DNA from: Phaeobacter sp. CECT 5382
GTDB taxonomy: Bacteria > Pseudomonadota > Alphaproteobacteria > Rhodobacterales > Rhodobacteraceae
Assembly (NCBI RefSeq): GCF_001457775.1
Contig: NZ_CYSG01000015.1
Location: 1-64,000 of the forward strand
Direction of reading: 5' to 3'
Length of the DNA: 64,000 nt
Shown: positions 63,578-64,000 of the stretch, in pieces
How the letters are laid out: the number at the start of each line of letters is the position of its first letter
How positions within the stretch are numbered: the first letter of the stretch is position 1
Position numbers and translations under genes: made by a program
Notes under the pieces: generated by a model
Told to the model about the DNA's origin: nothing
The model's input: the letters and a program-made list of their open reading frames with translations, nothing else
Database searches by the model: none

Positions 63578-64000
63578 CCGATACAACATCGCGCATGCCA
63601 CCCGCCCCCCCAACCTCCGCCTCAGGCGATAAAAACCGCCAGTCGGACCGGCCTAAATTGCGCGCCGTGCCGCCCAGCCCTGCGCCGCTATCCGCATCGC
63701 CGCGCGCCCAGCGTGATGCGAACGGCGACCAGACACCACGGACCATCGATTTGCAGGCCACGACAGCGCCACACAGCACCACCACAGCCTCTTCGACCAA
63801 TGTCACGACCCAGACACCATCAGCCTCGGCAGTGCAGGCAGATGCGTCTGTGTCGGCCACAACCGAACAGGGACGCCGCGAGGTTGGCACCCTGATCGAA
63901 GGCGCTTCTGCGCGCATCCAGCACCGCGCCACCCTGATTGCCACGCTGGCGTCGCTGAAGGGCACCGAGGCCCATGCAAGCGATATCGCCAGCTTCATGT
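63574..64000 (+). CDS. Partial gene of the adhesin secretion operon (cut by window end)
   Basis: An open frame runs from a TTG at 63574 (overlapping the TolC-like stop, with GGGGA upstream) or an ATG at 63595 to the window edge. The first 90 or so residues are Pro/Ala/Ser/Thr-rich and low complexity (PPAPPTSASGDKN; TTTASSTNVTTQTPSA), then EVGTLIEGASARIQHRATLI begins a helical region. Position after a secreted protein and a TolC gene suggests a type I secretion ABC transporter or its adaptor with an extended disordered N-terminus. The diagnostic part is outside the window. Confidence 0.6.
   Translation, partial: MTDTTSRMPPAPPTSASGDKNRQSDRPKLRAVPPSPAPLSASPRAQRDANGDQTPRTIDLQATTAPHSTTTASSTNVTTQTPSASAVQADASVSATTEQGRREVGTLIEGASARIQHRATLIATLASLKGTEAHASDIASFM

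Overview
The window reads as chromosome (or a large secondary replicon) of a marine alphaproteobacterium of the Roseobacter group (Rhodobacteraceae). Evidence: GC-rich coding DNA, a pcaQ-pcaCHG protocatechuate locus ending in a DUF849 enzyme, an MttB-family gene beside TMADH-like flavoprotein demethylases, a molybdenum NAD-linked formate dehydrogenase with fused diaphorase subunits, a Hint-domain secreted protein, and several LIV- and Dpp-type ABC operons. This assignment rests on gene content and style only; there is no rRNA gene. The one RNA gene found is a tRNA-Gln.

Layout. 1-325: gene-free, strongly C+A-skewed block. 326-6761 (-): methylated-amine operon, with an MttB-family methyltransferase homologue, a TMADH-like demethylase, a ProC-like reductase and a second TMADH-like flavoprotein; a TetR gene is divergent. 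7500-8763: LysR gene divergent from a DUF1330 gene. 8859-14323 (-): LysR, fdsB (FdsG-FdsB fusion) and fdsA. 14810-17296 (+): a small periplasmic PDC-type protein and a chemoreceptor with a C-terminal CheR/CheB tether. 17546-20704 (+): MacAB-like HlyD adaptor, ABC ATPase and permease. 20765-22207 (-): cadherin/Hint protein. About 22409-24100: scar-like accessory stretch with a truncated IS5 transposase, fragments of a broken minus-strand gene, an unidentified plus-strand ORF, AT-richer spacer DNA and tRNA-Gln. 24206-28492 (-): quinone oxidoreductase, a SARP/TPR regulator and a Tat-exported metallo-beta-lactamase-fold hydrolase. 28776-35410 (-): LIV-type ABC operon with an acyl-CoA synthetase inside it, and a divergent TetR. 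36509-40248: pcaQ divergent from pcaC-pcaH-pcaG-BKACE. 40362-43290 (-): copA-cueR with a recognisable CueR promoter. 43676-44791 (+): glutathione-dependent formaldehyde dehydrogenase. 45005-52360: GntR gene convergent with a Dpp peptide ABC operon carrying an M24 prolidase. 52736-54245 (+): CsoR/RcnR-family repressor plus MFS exporter with a matching operator. 54264-59055 (-): prkA-yeaH-spoVR. 59927-64000 (+): secreted Ig-repeat adhesin, TolC-like outer-membrane lipoprotein, and the start of a third gene cut by the window end.

How parts may fit together (inference): N-demethylation by the flavoproteins at 326-5083 should release formaldehyde. The glutathione-dependent dehydrogenase at 43676 and the formate dehydrogenase at 8859-13325 would then oxidise one-carbon units to CO2 with NADH gain. 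The transport operons, the protocatechuate branch and the peptide/prolidase operon fit a heterotroph living on algal or plant-derived organic matter; the chemoreceptor and adhesin fit a motile-to-attached lifestyle.

The most unusual points are the MttB-family gene with no corrinoid partner in sight, the demethylase whose iron-sulfur motif has lost one of four cysteines, the DUF849 enzyme closing a pca operon that has no pcaB or pcaD, and the shattered gene next to tRNA-Gln. All calls come from reading the sequence; no database search was run.
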